This document shows positions 22,163 through 34,827 of a DNA stretch of 64,000 bases, piece by piece. The translations under genes were made by a program, and so were the position numbers. The notes beneath the pieces are model-generated. The model was not told where the DNA came from and did no database searches. It worked only from the letters and a program-made list of their open reading frames with translations. Numbering within the stretch: position 1 is the first letter of the stretch; every line of letters begins with the position of its first letter. The stretch is from Larix kaempferi (Eukaryota > Streptophyta > Pinopsida > Pinales > Pinaceae): positions 21,289,001 to 21,353,000 of the forward strand of contig BSBM01000904.1 in NCBI GenBank assembly GCA_027924585.1. Reading direction: 5' to 3'.

Positions 22163-23420
22163 ATGGTCTTAACCAGAATTCAAAAGAATAGACCACCACC
22201 CTTTGAACCAGTAGTTGAAGAGGTTTTTGTTGAAGAAGAGGTAGTAGAAGAAGAAGAGGATATTGCTGAAACTATGACTAACGAGGGGAAGGGACCCTAT
22301 ACTGATGGGGAGGAATATATTAATCTCATGAAACCTCTCTTTGATGAAATAACCAAGAACATGTCCCATCAAATTATGAAAGGATTCGAATTAGTGGCTA
22401 GCCAATTTGGAAGCAAAGGGGTAATGGGGAACAACAATAGTTCACACTCAGAAGAAAAGAGGATAATGGGTGAGCACATTTTCTCAAGCACAGGACCCCA
22501 CAATATACCAAATGATTTTAGAATCATATCAAGGCCTACTGCGCCTAAATTTCTTATGCCCAAAGAAGAGCCTGACATTCAAGTGGATCTTAGGACAATA
22601 GCAAATGAATGGAATGATTTGAGTGAAGAGTGTAAGAGAAGTCTACCATTTGGGACATACCTTAACGCTGCACAAAAAATAAAAAGGAAGGAGGACAATA
22701 GGGATCTATTCCAAAACAAAGAATTAAATTGTGCTATGGGTAAAATGTCACTTCCTACTTTTGATGGTTTCTCTCAAAATTCTGCTAACACTTGGGTGCA
22801 AAAATTAGATGCGTATTTTCAGCTGAATCCTATGGTGGAAGTAGATGCATTAAAAATGGCCATTTTGCACTTGGAAGGAGATGCCAATGAATGGTGGTTT
22901 CATGGCCTGAAAACTTTGGGTCATGATCAGGTTAACACATATGGAGAATTTGTTGACAAGGTACTAAAGAGATTTGAACACAAAGATCCAGAATTGCCTT
23001 TCAAGGAACTAGCTCAATTAAAGCAAACTGGGACCCCTACTGAGTATATGTTGGACTTTTAAAAAATTATCAGTCAAGGTGGCTGATGTATCAATGGAAA
23101 GGTTGGTATTGCTATTCACTGAAGGTTTGGATGAATCCTTAAAAGGTTTGGTCAAATCCCACAAGCCAACTACATTAAAAGATGCAATGAGCTTGACTAG
23201 GGATCTCCAAAATGTGCTTCCTAGAACGAGATTTCCTCCCAAGCCTAACTTCAAATTTGAAAAGAAACCTTGGCAAAGGGATTCATATGATAATAAACCT
23301 TGGCAAAGAGATTCATTTGAAAAGAACAAGAAAGAAGGACTAAACATGGATGAACTTCGAAAAAAGAAATTGTGCTTCACATGCTTTCAACCATGGACAC
23401 TGGGGCACAAATGTACTTAG
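22163..23420 (+). pseudogene. gag: Chromovirus gag
   Basis: I start at the ATG at 22163 (MVLTRIQKNRPPPF). An acidic Glu-rich segment follows, then the capsid (retrotrans_gag) region with FDGFSQNSANTWVQKLDAYF and LEGDANEWWFHGLK. A one-base insertion in the A run at about 23058-23066 causes a TAA (23060-23062); the frame continues as MERLVLLFTEGLDESLKGLV. Duplicated KPWQRDS words lie near 23265-23310. The zinc knuckle CFTCFQPWTLGHKC is at about 23371-23415, and a TAG at 23418-23420 ends this frame. Intact, it would package element RNA in cytoplasmic particles. Confidence 0.88.
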
Positions 23421-24035
23421 GGAAAGGCTCAATACATAGAAGTATTTTTTGATAATGATGGGTATGAAGGGGGTATGGATGAAGACGGAGATATTTCAGA
23501 TCAATAGGAGGCATATGAGACAACAGTAGAAGAGGAAATACAAGAAGAAAATCATCCTTCACCGGACAAAGCAAGAATGGCAGTACCTCGCTATCATACT
23601 ATCCGATGCAAGGGTGTGGTACTAGGACAAAGAACTTCAGTTTTGGTAGATGGATGGGCCGCCCATAAATTCATTGATGCAGAGATGGTGGAGAAAATAA
23701 AGATACCTATTGAACCATTCGATGGCTTCACAGTTGTCATTCCCGGTCACAACACAATGCAGTGCAAAACATGGGTTCCAAAGCTGCAAGTCACCGTAGG
23801 TAACTATACTTTTGTTGATAGTTTTTATGTGGTTGATGTTGCTGATACTAATGTGGTTTTGGGAGTGAAATGGCTGTATTCAATAGGAGAGCATACAGTA
23901 AATTATCAAAATCCTGAAATAAAATTCCAAGATTCAAAAGGAGTACTAAGGGTTGTGAGAGGGAAGCACACTTATCCAAATCAAGTAGTGACTTGCAATA
24001 GTATGAGATCTATATTGAGGCATGGTGACATATAA
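23421..24035 (+). pseudogene. Chromovirus protease region
   Basis: The frame continues from gag through an acidic linker with a TAG near 23505, then reads as a retroviral-type aspartic protease: VVLGQRTSVLVDGWAAHKFI, then DTNVVLGVKWLYSIGEH. The active-site triplet is Asp-Gly-Trp (codons 23649-23657), where the family normally has Asp-Ser/Thr/Gly-Gly. Trp for the last Gly should abolish activity. A TAA at 24033-24035 separates it from the RT. Confidence 0.85.
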
Positions 24036-25440
24036 TGGGCTGTTGAATGTCATATTACATCTCCCAAGCCAAATATAAAGGTTGTTGAACACCCAAAGGA
24101 GATAGAGAGACTTTTGCAAAAATATGAAAAAGTTTTTAGAGATCTTCCACATGGTAGACCACCAGATAGGGGGGTTGAGCACAACATTGTTTTGGAAGAG
24201 GGTACTTCACCCATTCAGATACCACCTTACAGACATCCTAAAAGTTTCAGAGATGAGATTGAAAAATCCATCCAAGAAATCCTAGATTTGGGGCTCATTA
24301 AACCAATCTCTAGCCCTTATGCTTCTTCAGTAGTGTTAGTGAAGAAAAAAGATGGAACATTGAGAATATGCATAGACTTTAGAGCCTTGAACAAAAAGAC
24401 TATCAGGAATAGGTATCCTATTCCTAGGATTGATGAGCTACATGGGGCCAAATAATTCTCCAAAATTGACCTTAGATCAGGATATCATCAAATTCGAATG
24501 AAAGATGAAGATGTGCAAAAGACTGCTTTTCGATGTCATTATGGCCACTTTGAATTTCTTGTCATGCCTTTTGTGTTAACTAATGCTCCAACCACATTTA
24601 AAGCATGCATGAATAGGATCTTTTGCAAGTAACTAAGAAGGTTTGTTTTGGTTTTCTTTGATGACATTCTCATTTACAGTAAAACATGGGAAGAGCATTT
24701 GCAGCAATTAGAGACCGTGTTAAAATTTTTGCAAGAAGAGTCCTTATTTGCTAAGTTATCAAAATGTGAATTTGGGATGAAAGAACTACTGTATTTTGGG
24801 CACATTATTGGGAAAGAAGGAGTGAAGGTACACATGGAAAAAATCAGGGCTATCCTAGAATGGCCATCACCAAAAAATATTACCGAATTGAGAGGCTTCA
24901 TTGGCATATGCACCTATTACAGAAAATTTGTGAAAGGATTCTCCAAGTTGACTTCTCCACTCACTGATTTGACTAAGAAGGATGCTTTCAAGTGGGATGA
25001 AGAGGCTGAAAAGGCCTTCCAAAAAATGAAAGAGGTAATGAGTAGTTGTACCATACTTGCACTTCATGATTTTACTAAACCTTTTGTTGTGGAATGTGAT
25101 GCTTCAGGTGGAGGAATAGGGGCTGTCCTAAAGCAAGGACAACACCCCATATCCTTTGAGAGCAGAAAGTTTCAGCCTCAAGAAAAACTTTACTCCATCT
25201 ATGACAAAGAAATGCTGGCCATTATGCATGCATTGGCCAAATTCAGACAATACTTGGTGGGCAGCAAGTTTGTGGTGAAAATTGACCACAATAGTCTAAG
25301 ACACTTTCTCACCCAAAAAGATCTAAATGAAAGGCAACAAAAATGGGTAAGCAAGATTCAAGCTTATGATTTTGATATTGAATATGTCAAAGGAAAGAAT
25401 AATATAGTAGTAGATGCTTTATCTAGAAGAACTTCTTTTT
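24036..25440 (+). pseudogene. Chromovirus reverse transcriptase and RNase H
   Basis: The same frame as the protease. RT landmarks in order: [40 protein letters not shown], the box FFDDILIYSKTWEEH (Tyr of the YxDD box replaced by Phe), and GFIGICTYYRKFVKGFSKL. TAA codons interrupt at about 24453 and 24630, both where the family usually has Tyr. RNase H follows with VVECDASGGGIGAVLKQGQ, LYSIYDKEMLAIMHALAKFR, KIDHNSLRHFLTQ and NNIVVDALSR. It copied element RNA into DNA when intact. Confidence 0.92.
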
Positions 25441-26684
25441 CTCTCATGGACATTGCCAAGGATTGGAAAAACATGCTATTAGTTGAATATGCCGAAGACC
25501 AATTTGCTTGTGATGTGTTGTATGGAATCAAAGGGGATGATAACTATAGGATTTTGAATGGGCCGATATATTATAAGGGCATAATTTATTTGGTTCAAGA
25601 TTCAAAACTCAAGTACAAAATTTTGCAAGAAGCACATGATTCCCCACTAGCTGGCCATCCGAGGATCTTCAAAACTTATAGGCAATTGAAACAAAGATTT
25701 TTTTGGAAAGGGCTGAAGGAAGATGTTCAGAAATATTTGAATGAATGTAAAGTATGTCAGCAAAACAAATCAGAGCTCACACGCCCAGCTGGCCTATTGC
25801 AACTATTGCCTATTCCAGAGCAAAAATGGGACAGTATCTCAATGGACTTCATCACCGGTTTGCCCAAATATTTGGGTAAGGATTGCATATATGTGGCAGT
25901 GGATAGGTTGAAAAAATTTGCTCATTTCTTTGCTGTTACATCATCTTTTAGTTCTGCACAAGTGGCTAATATTTTTTTCAAAGAAATCTTCAGTTTGCAT
26001 GGGTTCCCCACGAGCATTGTTAGTGATAGAGATAGTAGATTCATGGGTGCTTTTTGGCAAGAAATTTTTAGATTGGTGGGCACTCAATTGACCCCAAGTA
26101 CCAGCTATCATCCACAAAATGATGGAAAAACAAAGAGGGTGAATCAATGGTTGGAAGGGTACCTAAGAAACTATGTGGGAGAGCAGCAAAAAACATGGGC
26201 AAAATGGATACACTTGGGTGAGGTTTGCTACAACACCACTTATCATATGTCAATAGGGATGTCTCCTTTCAAAGCATTATATGGTTATGATGCACTTACA
26301 TTTGCTGAAATTATTTTTGGTGATAGTAGAGCCCCAAAGGCTAAAGCTTGGGTGGAAGAGAGCCAAGAAATTTTAAAACTTTTAAAAGACAATTTGCAAG
26401 TTGCTCAAAATCAACAAAACCAATATGATGATAGACATAGATAAGAAATGACCTTTCAGGTTAATTATTTAGCATATTTGAGGTTGTAGCCATATAAACA
26501 AACATCTCTCAAAAATAATGGAGCAGAAAAACTAAAACCAAGGTACTGTGGGCCATACAAGGTAGTGCGGAAGGTTGGAGAAGTAGCATATGAATTAGAA
26601 CTTCCGGAAGGGAGTAAAATCCATAATGTATTTCATGTTTCTTGTCTCAAGAAGGCTCTTGGTCAGAAAATTATCACTTCATAA
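25441..26684 (+). pseudogene. Chromovirus integrase
   Basis: The zinc-binding HHCC part (HDSPLAGHPRIFKTYRQLKQ, then CKVCQQNK) is followed by the catalytic core. SMDFITGLP carries the first Asp and SIVSDRDSRFMGAFW the second. The catalytic Glu expected next is Lys (DGKTKRVN, Lys codon 26133-26135), so the core is inactive. The C-terminal part (LKPRYCGPYKVVRKVGEVAY, then VFHVSCLKKAL) is still readable through stops at about 26442, 26486 and 26682. Confidence 0.92.
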
Positions 26685-26886
26685 ATACTTCCTCCTTTGG
26701 ATGATGAAGGGCAGCTCACACTTGTTCCGAAAAATATTTTGAAGACATGGGAAAGGAGGTTGATGAGTAGAATTATCAAAGAATATTTAGTACAATGGAA
26801 GGACTTACCAAATGAAGATGCCACATGGGAAGAGGAGAAGATTTTGCAACATACAAATCTGAAATTGCTTGAGGATAAGCAATCTT
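26685..26886 (+). pseudogene. Chromodomain at integrase C-terminus
   Basis: In the pol frame, LTLVPKNILKTWERRL is followed by KEYLVQWKDLPNEDATWEEE, the aromatic and acidic pattern of a chromodomain. In chromoviruses this module is thought to direct integration toward marked chromatin. It is joined to integrase in frame apart from nonsense codons, and ends close to the purine tract. Confidence 0.92.
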
Positions 26887-26899
26887 GGGTGGGGAGGAC
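26886..26899 (+). promoter_or_regulatory. Chromovirus polypurine tract
   Basis: tgggtggggaggac lies directly before the 3' LTR and is the expected primer site for plus-strand DNA. Confidence 0.8.
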
Positions 26900-28671
26900 T
26901 GTAATGTCCCCATTCAAATAATTGCATAGTAAGACAATCCCATCAATCCTACTAGTTTCCTAGGTTGGATGGGCATATGTGGAATTATAATAAGGAAGAT
27001 AATAAATGATGTTTAGACATTATAAGGGTTCAAGTATTTAATAAATAGGTTGAATAAATAAATTCAAGAGAAATTCTAGGTGGCAAGTGGTTTTGAAGAC
27101 ATATGGAGGATGTGGGACCCACACTAGCTTGATTTTTCAAGGACACATGGCATCTCTCTCTTGCCAATTCGAATTCATGAGAAGGTGAACATTCTTGGGT
27201 GAGTTGGTAAGTCATACACATGGAATTGAGCATCTTAGGTCGAATTGGGATGGATTGGTAACCTCCATGGAAGAGGAAGAGTCAAATTGGAAGCCTGTGG
27301 ACACTTGGGCTAGATACCCTAGCCCCTATGACAACAATGATGGAGCATCTATGACATATATGACAAATTGCAGATCTGACCTCTGACATATGACCATTAT
27401 GACATGTTAGCCCAAAAAATAGGCTCCAAGAGGGAGCTCATGGTAGTTGGAGAAGCCAAAGAGACCCCCACTCGAATTGGTGGAAGGTGGAAGGCTAGGA
27501 AAGGTGTGACACATGGCAAATCTTGAGCCCTTACCCTAATTTGAATTGGATTGAGTCTATGGATGGTTTAGGAACCTTAGAAGGATAAGGATGTTTATAA
27601 AATATAGGGACAAACCAAGAGAAGAGCTTTTGATCATTTGATAAAAATTGCATTTGTGAAGAGAGAGCTAGTGGATGACTAGTTTCTTGCCTTAGCCAAT
27701 TTCAAGGGTGAAAGATTCTCATCCAAGTTTGTGTTCGGAGAGGACACTCAGGTCTTTCATTGAGCTTTAATGGAGTTTGTATTTTCAGGTATCAGCTATA
27801 TGGAAGCTCGTGGTTTTGTTTAGTGCAACACCATCTCTTAACCATTTCTAGTTTCGAAGGCATATTCATGCTCCTTGAGGGATTGCGCTTTGGGTGAGCT
27901 CTTGTACTTCTTGGGAGAGATTCTAATGATGTATTTATGATTTTAATAAGATTTATATACTCTATTCTTCAACTTCAGAAAGTCTCAGGTCGAAATACCA
28001 AGTGGTTGTATGTAAAAGTGATGATTAATGAGCAAACAATGACAATTTCCCCACTACATTGATGTATGCCATTATAATGCTGATGATTTCGAATAAAAGA
28101 ATGTTTATATGATATATTTTTGATGAATGGATTTCCATTGATGTGTATTAAAAGTTTCATATTCAGCACTGGAGCATTTGAAGTCATTATACTCAGTTTA
28201 TTTGCATTTGGAGAAGATTTGGTGCGATTTCCCCAAGGGTCGAATTAGTGGTTTTTGTTGTTGTTTGGGAGAGGGTTGGAACAAACTTAATAACTAATTA
28301 ATGGTGCATTTGAGACCTTAATAACATCCTTGAGACATACCCTACCTTTTTTCATAAATTTGAGTGGTTTTGGAGGCATTTGGGAAGCCATTTTCAGTAC
28401 TTACCCCAGGGGGATTTGAACCCCAAATTGCTAGTAAAATTACATACTTGGTCCAGAATCTTAAGAGAGTTTGCAGAAGTATTTTGGTGGCCATATATAA
28501 TCCATGAACATCATATTCAAGTCCTAATATCAGTCACATACCTTCTTAGAATATTTGGGATCATTTGAGGAAAAATTGGGACCTAGGCACCAAAACTAGT
28601 CAAAGGTCGAAATTGGGGAAAAAAGTAAAAAATTGGGCATTTTTATAAAATTTTAAAAAGGGGACATTACA
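26900..28671 (+). repeat. Chromovirus 3' LTR
   Basis: 1,772 bp, the partner of 20360-22132, followed by the target repeat CTAAC. Confidence 0.95.
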
Positions 28672-28676
28672 CTAAC

Positions 28677-28978
28677 CCCCTCACACTATTTAGACATTGC
28701 ATATTTAAAGGAGCTCGTTGGGATTTGAAGTCCACCTTGCACTAATTGCGTCCTTGGTGCCATAGCTGAAGATCATGATTTATGGAAATCTAAATTAGAA
28801 TTTGGAACCTTGATAGAAAAAGAGAGTGCATTGTTCGATTCCGAGAGATTGTTGGTAGAGGGATGGGCTATGACAAGTTGTCCCTTAGGAAGTAGAAATT
28901 CCGAACAAGTAGAAGCGCAAACCACTATTCTTGTAAGAGTTATGGCCTTGGGTAGGAGAGGACGAGATGAACATTGAC
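28677..28978 (+). pseudogene. Unassigned coding-like fragment right of the chromovirus
   Basis: One plus-strand frame reads about 100 codons with a single TGA. It begins SHYLDIAYLKELVGI and after the stop continues CTNCVLGAIAEDHDLWKSKL, then LLVEGWAMTSCPLG, and ends RRGRDEH at a TGA. The opposite strand is also open for 78 codons, so the reading is not certain. I do not recognise either. It was contiguous with 20029-20354 before the chromovirus inserted. Confidence 0.3.
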
Positions 28979-29058
28979 CATCTTCCCTTTTAGCATGTGA
29001 GCAAAACAAAACTCAAACTATGAGTGAATACCCTAACCCTTAATGCCCATATAAATTT

Positions 29059-30078
29059 CACGGGGGCTTCACTAGAGGGCAATATAATACCACGTTCATT
29101 CATATTGCGGTATTAAATATTCATGAAAACCTAAAAATTATATTGCTTATATATTAGGGGGCAAAGGGTTTTTTGATTTAATGTAACAATACATAAATAC
29201 GTTGGGGTCTTTTTTATATGGGTGGGATGACAAATATACGCCAAATGGAGATGGCGAGATCACGACCGGATGAGAAATCGGGTTGAGGCAAGGCTTGGGC
29301 TTACTAGTACGTAGGGAAATCGCGTCTTGAGGCCAGGGGGTTTCGTGGTGAAGTGGGTTTCCAGTCGATCATAGTTGAGAGACAGTGGTCATTGACAACT
29401 AGTAATTGTTACCAATAGCACTCAGCCAGTTGTTACCAATAGCCTTGGAAGGATATAAGCCTCCAGGCCCTGTTATAGGCCCTCGATAGGCCTTGTGGGC
29501 TTGAATACACAACCACTTATGCCTATTACAGGCCTTGGGAGGTTTAGTCAACCTCCTAGAGCTTGTTACAGGCCCTGGGGGCTTGGATACCTAGCCCACA
29601 ACAGGCTTAGTCAACGATTGGGGAACTGCAACATGCAATCTAAATGTTGTACTATGTGCATTGGATCTAGTGACATACAAGAAGTGATCTCCTATCTCTT
29701 CATTAGACCATTAGATGTTGCAAATCATAATGATACGTGGTTGAGTAATTGCATTGTGGGTGAAGTAATGTGCATCCACAATATACATCGAAAGAAGCAA
29801 GGTGCATTGTAGAATGCATGTGGGGTCATAAGAGGGGTATCATATCAATATACTAGGTAGAAATATAAAGGGGTATAAAAAATGTTAATGAAAAAATTGA
29901 TACATACAATATCTAGTGAAAATAGGGTTTTTTTTAAAATTGGGGAGGCATATTGGGAGGGGGTTAAAAAAAACGATTTTGAAAGGTATTTTCCAATATT
30001 TAGTGAAATTAAAGGTATTGTTTCATATGCCACGAATAAACGTGATATGATAGCTATTTATTGAGTGAAGCCTCCGTG
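29059..30078 (-). mobile_element. hAT-like non-autonomous DNA transposon, copy 1
   Basis: This 1,020-bp element has inverted ends (left CACGGGGGCTTCACT, right end reading CACGGAGGCTTCACT on the minus strand) and an 8-bp target duplication ATAAATTT at 29051-29058 and 30079-30086. Eight-base duplications are characteristic of the hAT superfamily. It has no transposase; the short ORFs are not conserved between copies. The interior holds inverted words of the type ggcctRttaYaggcc (about 29465-29590). It is the reverse orientation of the copies at 41209 and 54684. Confidence 0.85.
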
Positions 30079-30086
30079 ATAAATTT

Positions 30087-32620
30087 TGGTGTTTTTCTTA
30101 ATGTTTATATTAATATCCATTCTTAAAATAAAAATCCCTAGGATCAAAATCTTAAATATAAAAACAATAATACCTGGATAAAACACTACTACTAAATTCA
30201 CTATACTAACATGAAGAATAAGAATGAATGCCATCATTCACTTATAAATGAGAGAATGTTGTTCATTTCCCATTTAAGCACAAACCTAAACCTACCTTAT
30301 AAATAAGAGAATGTTGTCCCTTTCACATTTAAGCTAAAACCTAAACCTACACTAATGAGCTTTTATTAATTACCCCTAAAGCTATAAGAGTGACTTAATT
30401 GATTCCTTTCCATGTACAAGGAAAGAGGAATTCATTGACCATAAAAGGAAAGAGGAATTCATGTACCATACAAGCCCAAAAGACATTCGAAAAGCAACTA
30501 TTATTTAACCAAACTCTGGTTCCAACCCACACATTTAAGCCATAATCTATATGGTAACGTTGCTCCATAGAACATGGACAAAATCGGCTTTTATCATTTA
30601 TGAAGTTAATGAAACATGGTAATCAAGATGTTTGGTATGCATATTGTGTGTTTCTTCTCCATTAACGTTCTACATGTTAAAGAGGAGAATTTAGGATTAA
30701 ATATCTAAGCCATGTAGAAATACAACCTCGGAATTAAAGCCATTGTAGATGCATCACTATTATAAAAATTCTCTCTTAATAAAGGACAAGTGTATCAATA
30801 CTTCACATATATGAGATACTGCACAAATACTTCTACATATATCATCTATACTTATTTGGGTTGAGGTTTCTATTAGGAAAATTCTCATGCGCTCTCACTC
30901 ACTTTTGCATGGAATGTGATCACCATATTTTTAGACATCAATGAAAAAATGATTCAAAATTTGTATGATTAATGTAATATAAGATTCAAGGTAGAAATTA
31001 TTGTATTTTTAAGTGGTTCGTTATCATTTTTTATTTAGTATGAACTTAAAAAGTTCTTTAGCTCTTTTGTTGTAGAGCTGGGTCAACAGAAAAAGACTTC
31101 CTTAAGGACATTTTATGGCTCAACTTTGTATTATTTTTGTTTTGTTGGTTATAAATCGGTATGGAAATAATTTGGAAACTATCATTGATGGGTAATAATT
31201 AATATAAATCATTAGTGCAAAAGTTCCAAGTACCTTATAGTAAGGGGACTATAAGATTTGAATCCACAACTTTCCCAATTTTAAGGAAAAGATCTCACAT
31301 CTAGCTCATGCCCATTTGAACTAACTCTCTAAACTTGTAACGCCGACATCTATCCCATAAAGTCTTTACTTTTAGTTGGTTTTAAAGATAGAACTCTAAG
31401 ACAACCTATGTTGTTACAAAGTAATCTCACTTTATTATATGCCAAACCACACTGACACAACACTATGACACAAATTTGACACATCTTTGTTAGTCCATTA
31501 ACCTCGTATGTTAGAAAAGGAGTTTAGGATGCATAATTCCCTTTCACCATTTATATTCTTTTTGAAAAACATTTTTATCATCATACACTTTAATTATATT
31601 TTTTTCTTTCTAATTTCTAAAATTCTTTTAAATTTTAAACAAAATATTTTGTATTGTTGTTAAAGGTGTTTTTTTTTTTCTGTATTTTCAAAGTTGTTAT
31701 ATTAAACATTATTCCGATATTTACAGAATACCATATTATAAATCTAATATAGTTATTATAAAAACACTTAATAATATCTATGATAAAAATCATTACCACA
31801 AAAATCTCCAAGCACACATCTTTCTCATTCTCATTTACTTATTTTGATAAAAAATATTTAACATTAATATATAAATAAAGCATTCACATTAACACCCTAA
31901 TTGAGACAATGAATACTCATGTATAAATATTGAGACAATGAATACTCATGTATAAATATTGTCCAATCTTATTGGAAGTTTGTCACAAGACATGCACACC
32001 ACTTCCTTACATGGATCTTCTCCCTATTGCCCAATATATAACAATCATTTTTATATTGTAAATAAATAAGAGTGATTGGTCGATCGATTTTTCTTAGGTG
32101 TATCAATCCACTTCTTGATGCTAATACTAATTAAGCTTCAAAACTATTATAATGGTGGTGATAAGATATAAATCTTTAGTTTGTAATGAAGGGATATTTA
32201 TATTATATATACCTTACAATGTAGGGCAACACCATAGTTGTAACATCTATTTCAAGGATTGAGTGGAGTTGTTTATAATTATTGAATCTTTGAAACACTA
32301 AAATAGCAAGTTTATATGGATATAAAAATTTAACTTAAAGAATATCATATTATGTGATAAGTATTGTATTAAAAAAATATTATAAATGGGAAATGTATAA
32401 TGTTTAATTTTTTTTATTAAAATAAAAGTGATAAATTAAATGTATATTTCATCACGGAAAAATTTAAAAAATCAAAATTGAATGGGATAAATGAGATTAA
32501 ATATATATATTTATTATGATAAATGTTTTTTAAGTAAATTAATTATTTTTTCTTTAAATTTTCTTTAATTTAAAAATTAAATAAAATAATTTTTATTATT
32601 ATTATAAATATGTAAATATG
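30087..32620. other. AT-rich non-coding DNA
   Basis: I find no gene or recognisable element. Local direct repeats occur, such as tgagacaatgaatactcatg twice at about 31902-31950 and aataagagaatgttgtc-like words near 30246-30316. Confidence 0.5.
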
Positions 32621-32624
32621 TCAA

Positions 32625-32800
32625 ATCTAGTTAGTATGGTTGGTTTTAATGGACCTCATTTTATATGGTTACTCGAGTTCGAACTATTCGGCAAGGAGTT
32701 GGGTGTGATCCCTCATGTTTTTAATGGTTTAGATGCCACAGGATCACATTTTTTAGACCACATGCTAGTCTAGCAAGTCATAGACAAACTAGCAAACAAA
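32625..32800 (+). repeat. Possible old SINE relative
   Basis: The segment gagttcgaact (about 32694-32704) resembles a B box. The following ttgggtgtgatccct, ttagatgcc and gctagtctagcaagtc resemble the body of the SINE at 35134. Ends and target repeats cannot be recognised. Confidence 0.4.
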
Positions 32801-34827
32801 AAACAAACATACAAATATAATAACAATTAAATATAAAAAATTTCAAATATTTATTTTTTTCCACTTCTTTTTGAAGCTAAGATTTATGGGTGTGTATAAT
32901 CATTTTAAACAATTTCTTTCTAATTGTATATGTTTTATTTTATAACATTAACTAAGATTATTAACTCATAAAAATTATTATTAAATTAAATCAACACAAT
33001 TACGATTAAGCAACGATAATAAAAAAATCAACAGATTTATGGATAAGTTGTATGGTATAATTTGAGAAAATAATATTAATTTATGACTAAAATAAAATGA
33101 TAAGAGAGTTAAAGGACATGGTTGGTTTCCAAAGTAACACTCCTACTTTAAATAGTTTAATTACTATGTGGGAGCCCTTCCCTTTTATACTTATGTGATT
33201 CATTAATAAATGTAGCAATAATAAAAATATTAAGAGATACATAGTTATAAATCTATGAAACATTAAGAATTAATTACCATACATGTACCGTTTGTGGTTT
33301 TGCCAAGATTGTTTTGACTTAAAACAACACTTGTCAAAGCCTTCGTCCAAGGTCCTCGCTCCACACTTTAAAAATATAACCCATTGGTTGGCCTCCTTAC
33401 CTTTTCTTTGGTACTCTTCTTCCCAAGGACCCCAAGATACTATGGGGTTATATGAGGAGAAGTTATCATTAGCAGATAAAACAAATGGTAGTGTTCATCT
33501 TGCAAGGCCTTCCAACCTTCAATAAGGCTACCAATTAAGCATCCAAACTCTTGAACATTCACTCAATTTTTACCATTACGACATGCATCCCACCATAGGG
33601 TTTATCAAGCTGATTTTCCTTTACCCAAGCCTTCCTTTTTATAAGTTTAGAGATCTCTTCCATTTATCATCTCATGCAAAATTATCTTTTTAGTATTATC
33701 CTTTATCACAATTATTCACCATTACATGTGTCATTATTTGCACATGTAATTCCTCTTTTATTTTATTTAATTTTTTTTCCCTCACCTGAAACCTTGTATC
33801 TTATTATTTTTCCTTGTTGTCTCCTTGATTCCTCAATTAAAGATTATACATGTTTTTTTTTTTCAAATTAAAACTAAAATTACTATCAATTTATTTCGCC
33901 CTCATAACTCCCTCGATTTACTCTTAGAAGTTTCCTAGGTTCCTCGATCGATCCCTTAAATTATGGCTTATTTGAAGTGAACTATTTTATTTAAATATTT
34001 CGCTTAATTAATTGCATGCACAAATTTATCTTCAAGTATTCTCTCATGAAATGAATGAATTAATAATTATAATTGTTCTCATGCTACAATAATTAAGTTT
34101 TTCTTTTGCATTGGTTTAATTAGTCAACATGATTTATTTTATTAAATTATTTCATATCAATACCAAGGGAACCATATCTTATGCCCTTCGAGTATCATTT
34201 TCTGAGCGAGGAGTGGTATGTAGTACCTATTTTCCAAGAGACTAATGGATACATGAGGAATAAGGACTTTATCTTATTGTGTGACCCTCATAAACCTTGT
34301 GAGTGATCATTTATGCGATCCAAACCCCATGACATCATGAAGTTACTCAGTAAATAGAACCCTTATTTTTTAACTCCTTAATGGATAGGAATGCTAGACG
34401 ACAAAACCATAATTATTGCTTTCCATTGATTTTTGGTCCTCTCTCTTCATACAATCCCATAATCCATGTGGGTTAAAATTGGTAAAATTTTCCTATCTCT
34501 ACACACTTGAGATGAAACATTAATATATCCAAAATATATATAATGATAAATAATAACTCAAAATGAGAGTCAATCCGAAGTCTTTTACCTTTTATGTGAT
34601 CCAATGTTTTCATAGGAATGTGACCTTCCTATCAAACTTATTAGATAAATAACATTACATTCATATTTTCATGTATTCACAACAAGAACTTTCTAAAAAA
34701 TTCTAAACATTATTTAAAAACGAAATACTTTATCTAACCAAGTCATTTTTAAAATAAGAACTCCCTCAAATAATAGCCATAATAAATGTCACAAATATAA
34801 GTCTCAACAAGGAGGGCACTACATACA
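32801..34827. other. AT-rich non-coding DNA, right part probably an old gypsy LTR
   Basis: There is no supported gene. An 80-codon ORF at 33283-33525 is unlike any family I know. The right edge at 34827 (ggagggcactacataca) sits next to a minus-strand purine tract and chromodomain remnant. The bases leftward are therefore probably the 3' LTR of an old minus-strand gypsy element, but I could not find its other end. Confidence 0.4.

Larger units (their letters stand above)
20360..28671 (+). mobile_element. Full-length Ty3/gypsy chromovirus
   Basis: The element is 8,312 bp, flanked by CTAAC at 20355-20359 and 28672-28676. LTRs are 20360-22132 and 26900-28671, starting TGTAATGTCCC and ending GGGACATTACA. 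I counted 12 differences in the first 341 aligned LTR bases, so the insertion is not very recent. The primer binding site (22135-22147) and the purine tract (26886-26899) are in place. Coding order is Gag, protease, reverse transcriptase, RNase H, integrase, chromodomain, which defines a chromovirus. One frameshift in gag, repeated nonsense codons and altered catalytic residues show it is dead. Confidence 0.95.

Noticed and set aside
29495-29812. A 105-codon gene inside the hAT-like element
   Set aside because: The frame is not kept in the copies at 41209 and 54684, and there is no transposase motif.
33283-33525. An 80-codon plus-strand ORF
   Set aside because: It has no recognisable domain, no neighbours, and lies in AT-rich DNA that may be an old LTR. 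Open by chance is the better reading.
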